From contig NZ_CP039249.1 of NCBI RefSeq assembly GCF_004795835.1, forward strand, positions 1,298,501 to 1,362,500: DNA of 64,000 nucleotides. Direction: 5' to 3'. The DNA is from Sphingomonas sp. PAMC26645 (GTDB lineage Bacteria > Pseudomonadota > Alphaproteobacteria > Sphingomonadales > Sphingomonadaceae). The notes under the pieces were generated by a model, which was given only the letters and a program-made list of their open reading frames with translations, was not told where the DNA came from and searched no databases. Below, one piece after another: positions 34,339 through 43,616 of the stretch. Positions within the stretch are counted from its first letter, which is position 1; each line of letters opens with the position of its first letter. The position numbers and the translations under genes were made by a program.

Positions 34339-34434
34339 CGTCATTCCCGCGGAGGCGGGAACCCATATCGGCAGGCCTTACCGCAAGCTCGCTGACGCTC
34401 GAGCATCTGGATCCCCGCCTTCGCGAGGATGACG
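34339..34434. repeat. Family B-like element B4 (diverged)
   Basis: CGTCATTCCCGCGGAGGCGG left, CCCCGCCTTCGCGAGGATGACG right. The outer TTGTTC of other family B copies is replaced by CGTCATT/GATGACG. Loop of about 45 bp with the internal palindrome-like GCTCGCTGACGCTCGAGC. Confidence 0.72.
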
Positions 34435-34597
34435 AAAGTTTATGCGGGGGGCACTTCAGTGTCTGGAGATGGCCACGCGGCAATCGCGTATCGACACCGA
34501 TCCCAAAACAGAGACCCCGCCAATCCACCCCACCTGCGACACCTCGCGACACAAAACCGCTGGACTAGCCCCAGCCGCTTGGTCATGCCTGCCGCCC

Positions 34598-36070
34598 ATG
34601 TCCCGCGTCCGCGCCCTCCTCATCGCACCCGTCTCCGCGGCCGTCCTGCTAGCCGGCTGCACCGTCGGCCCGGACTACCACCCCAAGGCCGCGGCAGAGC
34701 TGGGCATCCCCGACGCCTATTCGGTCACTCCCGAGGCCAAGCCCGAAGACCTCACCCGCTGGTGGCAGAAGTTCGACGACCCCGTCCTCGGCCAGCTCGT
34801 CGAGCAGGCCGCCGCCGCCAATCTCGACATCGCACAGTCGGTAGCCCGGCTCCGCCAGGCCCGCGAAAGCCTGCTCCAGAACCGCGCGTCGCTGCTCCCG
34901 ACGGTCAACGGCTCGGCCGGCTATCAACGCAACGAGAATGTCCGCGGCGGCGGGCGCTCGTTCACGCTGCCCGACGGCACCGTCATCGATACCGGCGGCG
35001 GCGGTGCCAACAGCTTCACGGTCGGCGCCAGCGCCAGCTACCAGGTCGGCGTCTTCGGCGAGATCCGCCGCACCGTCGAGGCAAGCCGCGCCGACTACGC
35101 CGCGTCGGGCTACGACTACGCCACCGTGCTGATCTCGGTCGAAAGCGAGGTCGCGCGCAACTACGTCCTCGCCCGCTCGTACCAGCAGCAGCTCGCCAAC
35201 GCCCGCGCCTCGCTCGCGATCCAGGACGACAATCTCGAGATCGCCGGCTTCCGCGTCCAGGCCGGGCTTGTCTCCAGCGTCGACGCCGAACAGGCGCGGG
35301 CCCAGCGCGCACAGACCGCCGCGACGATCCCGAGCCTCGACCAGCAATACGCCGCCGCCGTCGCGCGGATCGGCGTGCTGACCGGCCAGGCCCCCGGCGC
35401 GCTCCGCCCACTGATGGCGCCCGCGAAGGCGATCCCGACCGGCCCCGCCGCGGTTGGCGTCGGCATTCCCGCCGACACGCTCCGCCAGCGTCCCGACATT
35501 CGCTCCGCCGAACGCGCGCTCGCCGCCGCCACCGCGCGGATCGGCGTGGCCAAGGCGCAACTCTACCCCGCGCTCGCGATCACCGGCAATTTGAACACCA
35601 ACGCGACCTCGATCGGCAACATCGGCGACGCGATCACCGGCAGCCTGTTCGCCGGCCTGACCCAGGCGATCTTCAACGGCGGCCGTTTGCGCAGCCAGGT
35701 CCGCACCAGCGAAGCCGCCGCCGACGGCGCGCTCGCGCTCTACAAGTCCACCGTCCTCACCGCGCTCGAAGATGTCGAGAACGCCGTCGTGGCGCTCCAG
35801 ACCGCGCAGGAACGCGAGCGGCAATTCGCGATCGCGCTCGACGCATCGAACAATTCCGCGATCCTCAGCCGCAGCCAGTATCGCACCGGCCTCACCGATT
35901 TCACCACGCTCAACCAGCAGGAAACCGCGCTCCTGTCCGCGCGCAACGGCGCCACGCAGGCGCGCGCCGACGCCGCCACCGCGTTGATCGCACTCTATGC
36001 CGCACTCGGCGGCGGCTGGGACTCCACCGTGATCCCGCAAGCGCCCATATCCAATCCAGAGGCACGCTGA
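34598..36070 (+). CDS. NodT-family outer-membrane efflux lipoprotein
   Basis: TolC-like outer-membrane channel for a tripartite exporter. 490 residues. Lipoprotein signal MSRVRALLIAPVSAAVLLAG then Cys (lipobox LLAGC near residue 22) and TVGPDYHPK, typical of NodT/OprM factors. Two repeated OEP halves; conserved features include RWWQKFDDPVLGQLVEQA, VNGSAGYQRN, LPADTLRQRPD-like IPADTLRQRPDIRSAERALA, and TNAT...NGG in the second half. Stop overlaps the adaptor start by TGATG, forming an operon with macA- and macB-like genes. Confidence 0.94.
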   Translation: MSRVRALLIAPVSAAVLLAGCTVGPDYHPKAAAELGIPDAYSVTPEAKPEDLTRWWQKFDDPVLGQLVEQAAAANLDIAQSVARLRQARESLLQNRASLLPTVNGSAGYQRNENVRGGGRSFTLPDGTVIDTGGGGANSFTVGASASYQVGVFGEIRRTVEASRADYAASGYDYATVLISVESEVARNYVLARSYQQQLANARASLAIQDDNLEIAGFRVQAGLVSSVDAEQARAQRAQTAATIPSLDQQYAAAVARIGVLTGQAPGALRPLMAPAKAIPTGPAAVGVGIPADTLRQRPDIRSAERALAAATARIGVAKAQLYPALAITGNLNTNATSIGNIGDAITGSLFAGLTQAIFNGGRLRSQVRTSEAAADGALALYKSTVLTALEDVENAVVALQTAQERERQFAIALDASNNSAILSRSQYRTGLTDFTTLNQQETALLSARNGATQARADAATALIALYAALGGGWDSTVIPQAPISNPEAR

Positions 36071-37452
36071 TGGCCGACGCATCGATCGACGACTTCCTCG
36101 GCGTAAAGCCGCAGGCCCCCTGGAAACGCTATGTGAAGTGGGTCGTGATCGCGGTCGGCGTGGTCCTGCTGTGCCTCCTGCTCGCGAAGTGCTTTGGCGC
36201 GAAGGAGCAGACGCAATATTCGACGCAGGCCGCCCAGCGCGGTAACCTGACCGTCAGCGTCTCGGCAACCGGCAAGCTCGCGCCGACCACGCAGGTCACG
36301 GTCGGTTCGCAGCTGTCGGGTCTCGTCACCAAGGTCGTCGTCGACGTCAACGACCGCGTCACCGCAGGGCAACCGCTCGCGCTGATCGACCCAGAACAGC
36401 TCGACGACCAGATCCGCCAGACCAGCGCACAGCTCGCGGCGAACCAGGCGCAGGTCGCGCAGGCACAGGCCACCGTCGCCGAATCGCGCGCACAGCTGAA
36501 CCGCCTCGAAGAGGTCTCGCGCCTGTCGGGTGGTCGCGTGCCGTCGAAGACCGAGCTCCAGACCGGCCGCGCCGATTACGCGCGCGCCGTCGCGGCGCAG
36601 AAGGTCGCCGAAGCCAACGTCGTCGCCAGCCGCGCGCTGCTCGCGCAGAACCAGACGCAGCGCGCCCGTGCGATCATCCGGTCGCCCGTCACCGGCGTGG
36701 TGCTCGCGCGCCAGATCGATCCCGGCCAGACCGTCGCCTCGTCGTTCAACACCCCAACGCTGTTCGTGATCGCCGAAGACCTCACCAAGATGAAGCTCGA
36801 GGTCGCGATCGACGAAGCCGACGTCGGCGAGGTCAAGATCGGCCAGAAGGCCAGCTTCACGGTCGATGCGTTCCCCGGCCAGACCTTCCCCGCGACGATC
36901 AGCCGCGTCGATCTCGGCTCGAACCTGACCGTCAGCTCGGCCACCTCGTCGACCTCGACCACCGCGACCTCGACCACTGGGCAGGTCGTCTCGTACGCGG
37001 CCGACCTGACGGTGGGTAATCAGTCGCTGACGCTGCGCCCCGGCATGACCGCGACCGCGGACATCGTGACGTCGGACAAGCGCAACGTCCTGCTCGTCCC
37101 CAACGCCGCGTTGCGCTTCAAGCCGACCGCGGCGTCCGGCGATGCAGGCGGCGGTATCGCCGGCTCGCTGACCTTCCGTCCGCGTCGTGGCGGCGGTGCG
37201 GAGCGCACCGCGACGGTCGCTCGCGGCGCGCAGCAGACGATCTACGTCAAGGGCGCAGACGGCACGCCGCAACCCGTGCAGATCACCACCGGCGACACCA
37301 ACGGCACGATGACCGAAGTCCTGTCGGGCAATCTCCAGCCCGGCGCGCAGGTCATCACCGGGCAGTTGGCGAGCGGCGGCGACGACGCCAAGCGCAGCGG
37401 CGGCTCACGTCGCTCGGGCGGCGCGAGCAAGGGTGGGGGCGGTGGCCAGTAA
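36070..37452 (+). CDS. MacA-like periplasmic adaptor (HlyD family)
   Basis: 460 residues. Short cytosolic N-terminus, one membrane anchor (about residues 23-41, WVVIAVGVVLLCLLLAKC), then HlyD core: GNLTVSVSATGKLAPTTQV, TVGSQLSGLVTKVVVDVNDR, a coiled-coil hairpin (about residues 110-200), and ARAIIRSPVTGVVLARQIDP. A Ser/Thr stretch near residue 300 and a C-terminal Gly/Ser/Arg-rich tail are additions. MacA partners bind a MacB-type ABC transporter and an outer-membrane channel; here the three are encoded in order. Exported compound unknown (macrolide-like drug, peptide or lipid). Confidence 0.93.
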   Translation: MADASIDDFLGVKPQAPWKRYVKWVVIAVGVVLLCLLLAKCFGAKEQTQYSTQAAQRGNLTVSVSATGKLAPTTQVTVGSQLSGLVTKVVVDVNDRVTAGQPLALIDPEQLDDQIRQTSAQLAANQAQVAQAQATVAESRAQLNRLEEVSRLSGGRVPSKTELQTGRADYARAVAAQKVAEANVVASRALLAQNQTQRARAIIRSPVTGVVLARQIDPGQTVASSFNTPTLFVIAEDLTKMKLEVAIDEADVGEVKIGQKASFTVDAFPGQTFPATISRVDLGSNLTVSSATSSTSTTATSTTGQVVSYAADLTVGNQSLTLRPGMTATADIVTSDKRNVLLVPNAALRFKPTAASGDAGGGIAGSLTFRPRRGGGAERTATVARGAQQTIYVKGADGTPQPVQITTGDTNGTMTEVLSGNLQPGAQVITGQLASGGDDAKRSGGSRRSGGASKGGGGGQ

Positions 37453-38179
37453 CGCGCCGCTCACCGCCGAACCGCTCATCTCCCTGCGCGGCGTCACCAA
37501 GACGTACGGGCAGGGCGCGACGATGTTCCAGGCGCTCAAGGGCGTCGACCTCGACATCGCGGCGGGCGATTTCGTCGCGGTGATGGGGCCGTCGGGGTCG
37601 GGCAAGTCGACGACGATGAACATCCTCGGCTGCCTCGACGTGCCGAGCGACGGGACATTCCTGTTCCGCGGTCATCACGTCGAGACGCTCGACCGCGATC
37701 AGCGCGCGCTGCTCCGCCGGAAATATCTCGGCTTCGTGTTCCAGGGCTTCAACCTGCTCAGCCGCACATCGGCGCTGGAGAATGTCGAGCTACCCTTGCT
37801 CTACCGCGGCGATGAAAAGCGCGCGCGCAGGGATGCGGCGATGGCGAGCCTCGACACCGTCGGCCTCGCGGACTGGTGGGATCACACCCCGGCCGAGCTC
37901 TCCGGCGGCCAGCAACAGCGCGTCGCGATCGCCCGCGCGCTGGTGACAAGCCCCGACGTACTGCTCGCCGACGAACCGACCGGCAACCTCGACAGCGAAC
38001 GCTCGGTGGAGATCATGCAACTCCTCACGCGGCTTAACGCAGAGAAGAACATCACGGTCCTGATGGTCACGCACGAACCCGACATGGCCGCCTTCGCCAG
38101 GACGGTGGTCCACTTCAAGGACGGCCTGGTAGAACGCATCGAAAGCCAGCACCGCCAAGGTGAGAGGGTGGAGTCGTGA
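37433..38179 (+). CDS. ABC transporter ATPase, MacB/LolD type
   Basis: 248 residues. Walker A MGPSGSGKSTTMNILG near residue 51, Q-loop FVFQGFNLL, signature LSGGQQQRVAIARAL near residue 145, Walker B VLLADEPTGNLDS, H-loop THEP. Start is GTG: 37433 or the in-frame GTG at 37442; both lie inside the end of the macA-like gene. In canonical MacB the ATPase is fused to the permease; here they are separate genes, as in many Gram-positive and alphaproteobacterial systems, and a family C element sits between. Confidence 0.93.
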   Translation: MGAVASNAPLTAEPLISLRGVTKTYGQGATMFQALKGVDLDIAAGDFVAVMGPSGSGKSTTMNILGCLDVPSDGTFLFRGHHVETLDRDQRALLRRKYLGFVFQGFNLLSRTSALENVELPLLYRGDEKRARRDAAMASLDTVGLADWWDHTPAELSGGQQQRVAIARALVTSPDVLLADEPTGNLDSERSVEIMQLLTRLNAEKNITVLMVTHEPDMAAFARTVVHFKDGLVERIESQHRQGERVES

Positions 38180-38196
38180 GCGGCGTCCGCGAAGCA

Positions 38197-38304
38197 TTCC
38201 CCTCCCGCTTGCGGGAGGGGTCAGGGGAGGGCGCGACGTACGTACTGGCGTCCGGTCTGTTTGGTCAGCCCCTCCCCCGACCCCTCCCGCAAGCGGAAGG
38301 GGAG
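38197..38304. repeat. Family C element C6, inside the exporter operon
   Basis: TTCCCCTCCCGCTTGCGGGA left, CCCTCCCGCAAGCGGAAGGGG right, inner GGTCAGGGGAGGG / CCCTCCCCCGACCC. Separates the ATPase and permease genes (163-bp spacer) of one functional transporter. Confidence 0.87.
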
Positions 38305-38342
38305 CAGCAAGACTGCGTCCTCGATACCGGAGCGACGCGATA

Positions 38343-39551
38343 ATGTTCGGCACAACCCTAGTCCTCGCGCTCCGCTCGATCCGCCGCCATCTCTTGCGGT
38401 CGTTCCTCACCATCCTCGGCATCGTCATCGGCGTCGGCGCGGTCGTGACGATGGTCACGCTCGGCAAGGCCACCACCGCCGCGGTCCAGCAGTCGATCTC
38501 CGCGCTCGGCACCAACATCCTCCAGGTCCGCCCCGGCCAGGGTTTCGGTCGTGGCGGCGGGGGCCCGCGTCCGCCCGACTTCAAGCCCGAGGACGTCGCC
38601 GCGATCGCCAACCAGATCGCCGGCGTCACCGCGGTCGCGCCGCAAGCCAGCGCGACCGCCACCGCGATCTACGAAGGCGCCAACTGGTCGACCACGATCA
38701 ACGGCACCACCGACGCCATCTTCCAGGTCCAGCCATGGCCGCTCGCCGCGGGCCGCCGCTGGACGCCGGTCGAGGAAAGCGCCGGTGCCGCGGTCTGCAT
38801 CATCGGCAATACCGTCTCGAAAAACCTGTTCCCCGGCGGCGATCCGGTCGGCCACCGGTTCCGTATCGGACCGATCAGCTGCGACGTGATCGGCGTGCTG
38901 ACCACGCGCGGCCAGGCCGGGTTCGGCGGCGATCAGGACGACACCGTGGTCATGCCGATCAAGGCGGTCCAGCGGCGCTTCACCGGCAACCGCGATATCC
39001 GCCTGATGCTGGTCGGCGTCGACGAGCGTTTCTCGACCAGCACCGTCCAGGCCGGGATCACCGACCTGCTCCGCGAACGTCGCACCATCACCGGCGACAA
39101 GCCCGACGACTTCAACATCTTCGACACCAAGCAGATTTCGGACACGCTAACCGGTACCACGACCCTGCTCACGGGCATCGTCGCCGCGGTAGCCGGGATC
39201 AGCCTGGTGGTCGGCGGGATCGGCATCATGAATATCATGCTGGTGTCGGTGACCGAGCGCACGCGCGAGATCGGCATCCGCCTCGCGATCGGCGCGGTCG
39301 CGCGCGAGGTGCTGCTGCAGTTCCTCGTTGAAGCCATCGCGCTGTCGTGCCTCGGCGGTGTCATCGGGCTGATCGTCGCGCAGGCCGCGATCGCGATCAT
39401 CGCGCCGCTGATCAAGGTTCAGTGGCTGTTCGTGCCCGAGATCAACATCTTCGCGTTCGCGATCTCCGCGGTGATCGGCGTCGTCTTCGGCTATTTCCCG
39501 GCACGGCGCGCGGCCGCGATGAACCCTATCGACGCGTTAAGGCACGAGTGA
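38343..39551 (+). CDS. MacB-like ABC transporter permease
   Basis: 402 residues with the MacB/LolCE topology: TM1 (about residues 20-42, FLTILGIVIGVGAVVTMVTL), a periplasmic MacB_PCD domain (about 45-265), and three C-terminal TMs (VAGISLVVGGIGIMNIMLVS; ALSCLGGVIGLIVAQAAIAI; IFAFAISAVIGVVFGYFPAR). Ends with the common AAAMNPIDALRHE. Starts at ATG 38343; the upstream open frame is repeat DNA. Its last 26 bp overlap the convergent mocA-like gene. Confidence 0.94.
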   Translation: MFGTTLVLALRSIRRHLLRSFLTILGIVIGVGAVVTMVTLGKATTAAVQQSISALGTNILQVRPGQGFGRGGGGPRPPDFKPEDVAAIANQIAGVTAVAPQASATATAIYEGANWSTTINGTTDAIFQVQPWPLAAGRRWTPVEESAGAAVCIIGNTVSKNLFPGGDPVGHRFRIGPISCDVIGVLTTRGQAGFGGDQDDTVVMPIKAVQRRFTGNRDIRLMLVGVDERFSTSTVQAGITDLLRERRTITGDKPDDFNIFDTKQISDTLTGTTTLLTGIVAAVAGISLVVGGIGIMNIMLVSVTERTREIGIRLAIGAVAREVLLQFLVEAIALSCLGGVIGLIVAQAAIAIIAPLIKVQWLFVPEINIFAFAISAVIGVVFGYFPARRAAAMNPIDALRHE

Positions 39552-40143
39552 TCGCCGCCTTGGGATCACGGACCAGCGCCTGCAGCCGGTCCAGATCCTC
39601 GGGCGTGTCGATATCGATCAGTTCGGCCGGCGCGGTGACGACGTGCCGCCCCGCCTGCACCAGATCGCGCGCACCCGCATCGCCGTCCAGCGTCAGCAGG
39701 AAATCGAACCGCTCGCGCCCGAACAGGGCAGGGGGCGAGGGCTTCTCGCCATCGCTCGACGCGACCACCGCGTCCGCGCTGTCGGCGGCATCGAGCATCC
39801 GGTAGATATGCGCGGCGGTCACGCGCGGCATGTCCGCCAGCGCGATCAGCACCGCCTCCGCACCCTCGTCCTTGGCGCACTGCACGCCGAGCTTCACCGA
39901 CTGCGACATCCCCGACGACGGATCGTCGTTATGCACCACCTCGAAATGATGGCTGATGAAGTCGAGCTTGCAACCGTCGGTGACCACCAATCGCCGCTTG
40001 AACGGAATGTTCTCGAACGCGGTGACGACGTGCATGCCCAGCGGCTTGTTGAGGAACGGCACCTCGAGCTTGTTGGGGATGCCGAACCGCTCAGAGCGCC
40101 CAGCCGCGAGGAGGATGAGGAAGACGTTTTCAGCGGCGATCAT
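39526..40143 (-). CDS. MobA/MocA-type molybdenum cofactor nucleotidyltransferase
   Basis: 205 residues. NTP-transferase loop LILLAAGRSERFGIPNKLEV at the N-terminus (LAAGxSxRxG....K), NDDPSSGMSQSVKLGV, IALADMPRVTAAHI with the metal Asp, and VDTPEDL-like IDIDTPEDLDRL at the end. This is the MocA pattern: it makes molybdopterin cytosine dinucleotide. That fits, because the oxidoreductase encoded in the same direction is of the MCD-dependent PaoC type. Starts inside the end of xdhC (14-bp overlap). Confidence 0.9.
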   Translation of the reverse strand: MIAAENVFLILLAAGRSERFGIPNKLEVPFLNKPLGMHVVTAFENIPFKRRLVVTDGCKLDFISHHFEVVHNDDPSSGMSQSVKLGVQCAKDEGAEAVLIALADMPRVTAAHIYRMLDAADSADAVVASSDGEKPSPPALFGRERFDFLLTLDGDAGARDLVQAGRHVVTAPAELIDIDTPEDLDRLQALVRDPKAAITRALTRR

Positions 40144-41053
40144 TGAACGCTCCTATCATCGCCGCCGCGACTGACAGCGCGATTTCCGACGGTCCGATCG
40201 CGCCGATGTCGAGCCCGACCGGCGCATCGATCCGGTCGATGTTCTCCGCCGTAACGCCCTCCGAAGCAAGTCGCTCGCGCCGCGCCGCGTGGCTCTTGCG
40301 GCTGCCGAGCGCGCCGACATACGCGGCATCGGTTGCGAGTGCGGCGATCAGCGCGGGGTCGTCGATCTTGATGTCGTGGCTCAGCGTCACGACCGCGGTC
40401 GACGGGCCAGGGCGGAGCGCGGCGATCGCCTCGTCGGGCCAGCGATCGTCGAGCGTCACGCCCGGAAACCGCTCCTCGGTCAGGAAGCGCGCGCGCGGAT
40501 CGATCACGACCGTCTCGATCCCGAGTTCGCGCGCGAGCCCCGCCAGCGCCTGCGCGATCTGCACCGCGCCGACGATCAGCAGCCAACGCGGCGGATCGTA
40601 GCGGTTGACGAACACCTCGCCCGTCTCCAGCGGCCGCGCGTCGCTGTGCCCGGTCACAAGGTCGGTGGTCACGGTCAGCGCATCGCCTTGGTCGCGCGCA
40701 TCGGCGATCCGGTCGAACAGTTCGGGATCGAACCCCTCGGCCGAAACCGGCTGCACCATCACCGCGATCTCGCCGCCGCACGGCAGCCCGACTTCCCACG
40801 CCGCGGCGTCCGCCACGCCGTAGTTGCGCACCTGGAACGGCGCCCCCGCGATCACCTCGGCGGCGGTGGCGAGGATGTCGCTCTCGACGCACCCGCCGGA
40901 GACCGATCCCTCGAACCGACCATCGGCATGGACGAGCATATGGCTTCCCTTGGGCCGCGGCGCGGATCCCCAGGTCGAGACGACCGTAGCGATCGCCATC
41001 CTCTCGCCCTTCCAGGTCTTCGCAGCAGCGAGCACGCTATCGTTTTCAGCCAT
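40130..41053 (-). CDS. XdhC/CoxI family molybdoenzyme maturation factor
   Basis: 307 residues. N-terminal XdhC_CoxI domain (TWGSAPRPKGSHMLVHADGR, then FEGSVSGGCVESDI near residue 50, and CGGEIAVMVQPV near 93), and a C-terminal Rossmann-like domain (LLIVGAVQIAQALAGLAREL near residue 160; VVTLSHDIKIDDPALIAAL; YVGALGSRKSHAARRERL). PaoD/XdhC proteins carry MCD, protect it and insert it with the sulfido ligand into the target enzyme. Located between Mo subunit and mocA-like gene, consistent with this role. Confidence 0.94.
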   Translation of the reverse strand: MAENDSVLAAAKTWKGERMAIATVVSTWGSAPRPKGSHMLVHADGRFEGSVSGGCVESDILATAAEVIAGAPFQVRNYGVADAAAWEVGLPCGGEIAVMVQPVSAEGFDPELFDRIADARDQGDALTVTTDLVTGHSDARPLETGEVFVNRYDPPRWLLIVGAVQIAQALAGLARELGIETVVIDPRARFLTEERFPGVTLDDRWPDEAIAALRPGPSTAVVTLSHDIKIDDPALIAALATDAAYVGALGSRKSHAARRERLASEGVTAENIDRIDAPVGLDIGAIGPSEIALSVAAAMIGAFNDRR

Positions 41054-41070
41054 GTTGTCTCTCTTCTATT

Positions 41071-41195
41071 CCTCCCCGCACGCGGGGAGGGGGACCAGCG
41101 CAGCTGGTGGAGGGGGCCAGCCGCAAACGTTACGCTTGGGGTCGCCCCCCTCCACCACGCCGAGGGGCGCGGTCCCCCTCCCCGTGCCGGGGAGG
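41071..41195. repeat. Family C element C7, inside the molybdoenzyme operon
   Basis: CCTCCCCGCACGCGGGGAGG left, CCCTCCCCGTGCCGGGGAGG right, inner GCTGGTGGAGGGGG / CCCCCCTCCACCA. It ends 1 bp before the stop codon (41197-41199) of the Mo-subunit gene, so the end of that gene abuts it. Confidence 0.87.
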
Positions 41196-41196
41196 A

Positions 41197-43401
41197 TCAG
41201 ACGGCGGGCAAACCCTCGAGCAATTTGTCGAGCGTCACCGGAAAGTCCCGAACCCGCACCCCCGTCGCGTTGTAGATGGCATTCGCCACCGCAGCCCCCG
41301 CGCCGGAGATCCCAAGCTCCCCAACGCCCTTCGCTCCGACCGGGTTCGCGGAGTCGTCGATCTCTTCGATGAAATGCACCTCCAGCTGCGGAATGTCGGC
41401 ATTCACCGCGACATGATATTCGCCGAAATCGGGGTTCACGAACGCGCCCGTTCGCGTGTCGACGATGCCCTCCTCGCTCAGCGCATAGGCGATCCCCCAT
41501 GCCATCCCGCCGGTGATCTGGCTCGTCGCCGTCTTGCGATTGAGCACGCGCCCGACATCGAACACGCCCAGCATCCGCCGCACGCGCGTCTCGCCCGTCA
41601 CCGCGTTGACCGCGACCTCGACGAAATGCGCGCCGTGGCTCGCCTGGCTGGTGCGCTTGCTCTCGGCACCCGGCCCGGTCTTGCCCATCGCCACGATCGG
41701 TTCGCCGCGGACGAGGTCCGCCAGCTTCACCGACCGTCCGCCAGCACTCACGCAGCCATCGTGCAGGCTCAGATCCTCCGGCGCCGCATTCATCCTGAGC
41801 GCCAGTTCGCCAAGGATATCCTCGCACGCCAGCACCACCGCCGAACACGCGCTGCCAGCGCCGAACGACCCGCCCGACCCCGCGCTCGGCGGGAAATCGG
41901 TATCGCCGAGCCGCACGTTTACTTCGGCGACCGGCAGCCCGAGCATCTCGCCCGCGGTCTGCGCGAGGATGGTGTACGTCCCCGTACCAATGTCCGTCAT
42001 GTCGCACTCGACCGTCGCGCGGCCATCCGCCTCCAGCCGTACGCGCGCCTGCGCCTCGACCGTGAAGTTGCCGCGCAGGCTCGCCGCCATGCCGATCCCG
42101 ACCAGCCACTCGCCGTCGCGCACCGACCCCGGCGCCGGCACGCTCGCCGGCCAGCCGAACCGCTCGGCGCCCTGCGTATAGCAATCGAGCATCCGCCGCG
42201 TGGAGAACGGCTTGCCGCTCACCGGATCGGCCTCGGGCTCATTGCGCCGCCGCAGTTCGATCGGATCGATCCCAAGCTGCTCGGCCAGTTCGTCCATCGC
42301 ACACTCGACGCCGAACGTCCCGACCGCCTCGCCCGGCGCGCGCACCGCACCGCTCGCGGGCAGGTCGACGCGCACCAGGTCGGTCTTGAACCGCCGCGTG
42401 TCGCCCCGGTACAGCGGCAGCGTCCCGAACGGCACCGGCTCGAGAAACTCGCCATCGTCATTCTGCGCGACGACGCTCTCATGCCCCATGCCGAGGATCA
42501 CGCCGTTCGCGTCGGCGGCGATCCGGATCCGCTGCGTCGTGTGCGAGCGGTGGTGGACCATATACGCGGTCTGGCGGCGGGGCAGCGCAACCTTCACCGG
42601 CCGCCCGACGACCTCCGCCGCGATCGCCGCGAGGATCGCCTCGGGCCCGACACCGGTCTTGCCGCCGAACCCGCCGCCGACATAGGGCGCGAGGACACGC
42701 ACCTTGTCCGCATCGATCTTCAGCGCCTTCGCGATCGTCTTCCGCGCACCACCGATAACCTGGTTGCTAGACCGCACGGTGAGTTTGTCGCCGTCCCACC
42801 ACGCGGTGGTCGCGTGCGGCTCCAGCGCGGCGGGAAAATGCACGGGGGTGGTGTAGGTCCGGTCGAACGTCACCGCCGCGTCCGCCATCACCGCGTCGAG
42901 ATCGCCATTGTCGATCGGCGGCAGGAAGCCGATTTTCGGCGCGGTATCGACCGGCTGCGCCTCGACGTCGAACCGATCCTCCCCCGCCTCGGTACGAACC
43001 ACGACCAGCGCAGCGGCATCGCGCGCGATTGCCTGGTCCTCCGCGACGACAATCGCGACCGGCTGGCCGAGGTGGAGGATGACGTCGGTATCGAACAGCG
43101 GCATCGCGCGCGAGTTGGATTCGCCGGCCGGCATGCGCGCGTCGTTATGAATGACGGCGATGACGCCGGGCAACGCCTCGGCGGCGCTGACGTCGATGCC
43201 GAGAATGCGCCCGCTGCCCACCGGCGTGCCGACGATCGCGGCGTAGGCGATGCCGTCGGGCGTACCCTCATACGCATAGTCCGCAACGCCGGTGACCTTA
43301 GCCGGCCCCTCGATACGGTCGAGCCCAAGCCCGAGAACGCCCTGCTTCGCGCGGTCGAGACCACCCGGCCGAAACGCCGCATCCATCACGTGTTCGTTCA
43401 T
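41197..43401 (-). CDS. Molybdenum hydroxylase large subunit, second copy (PaoC/XdhB type)
   Basis: 734 residues binding MCD; oxidises aldehydes or N-heterocycles. Begins near KVTGVADYAYEGT, with GGGFGGKTGVGPEAILAAIA (about residue 243), GAVRAPGEAVGTFGVECAMD near residue 355, and the C-terminal GAKGVGELGISGAGAAVANA with the catalytic Glu. It is parallel to, but clearly different from, the next upstream gene. Start ATG 43401 chosen. Fourth enzyme gene of the operon (FeS, FAD, Mo, Mo). Whether both Mo subunits share one FeS/FAD pair is the open question. Confidence 0.92.
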   Translation of the reverse strand: MNEHVMDAAFRPGGLDRAKQGVLGLGLDRIEGPAKVTGVADYAYEGTPDGIAYAAIVGTPVGSGRILGIDVSAAEALPGVIAVIHNDARMPAGESNSRAMPLFDTDVILHLGQPVAIVVAEDQAIARDAAALVVVRTEAGEDRFDVEAQPVDTAPKIGFLPPIDNGDLDAVMADAAVTFDRTYTTPVHFPAALEPHATTAWWDGDKLTVRSSNQVIGGARKTIAKALKIDADKVRVLAPYVGGGFGGKTGVGPEAILAAIAAEVVGRPVKVALPRRQTAYMVHHRSHTTQRIRIAADANGVILGMGHESVVAQNDDGEFLEPVPFGTLPLYRGDTRRFKTDLVRVDLPASGAVRAPGEAVGTFGVECAMDELAEQLGIDPIELRRRNEPEADPVSGKPFSTRRMLDCYTQGAERFGWPASVPAPGSVRDGEWLVGIGMAASLRGNFTVEAQARVRLEADGRATVECDMTDIGTGTYTILAQTAGEMLGLPVAEVNVRLGDTDFPPSAGSGGSFGAGSACSAVVLACEDILGELALRMNAAPEDLSLHDGCVSAGGRSVKLADLVRGEPIVAMGKTGPGAESKRTSQASHGAHFVEVAVNAVTGETRVRRMLGVFDVGRVLNRKTATSQITGGMAWGIAYALSEEGIVDTRTGAFVNPDFGEYHVAVNADIPQLEVHFIEEIDDSANPVGAKGVGELGISGAGAAVANAIYNATGVRVRDFPVTLDKLLEGLPAV

Positions 43402-43487
43402 TCTGCGGTCCTCGGGTGGAGGGAAGGATATGGGTAGGGCAGGGGCGTTTGACGAGGGTTGGGAGTGAGACGCCCTCCACCTCGCCG

Positions 43488-43591
43488 CCACCCCGGCGAA
43501 GGCCGGGGCCCAGTTGGAAAGGCCTTGATAACGGAGGACGATCCTTCGTTATCTTCGTCCCCCAACTGGGCCCCGGCCTTCGCCGGGGTGG
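43488..43591 (+). repeat. Family A element A5, between the two Mo-subunit genes
   Basis: Arms CCACCCCGGCGAAGGCCGGG and CCCGGCCTTCGCCGGGGTGG, inner CCCAGTTGG / CCAACTGGG. Loop GGAAAGG, TTGATAACGGAGGACG and TTCGTCCCC, plus orientation. Lies within the 215-bp gap of a co-directional operon. Confidence 0.9.
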
Positions 43592-43616
43592 TACCTGTTT
43601 ATGGTATCGTCAGCCC

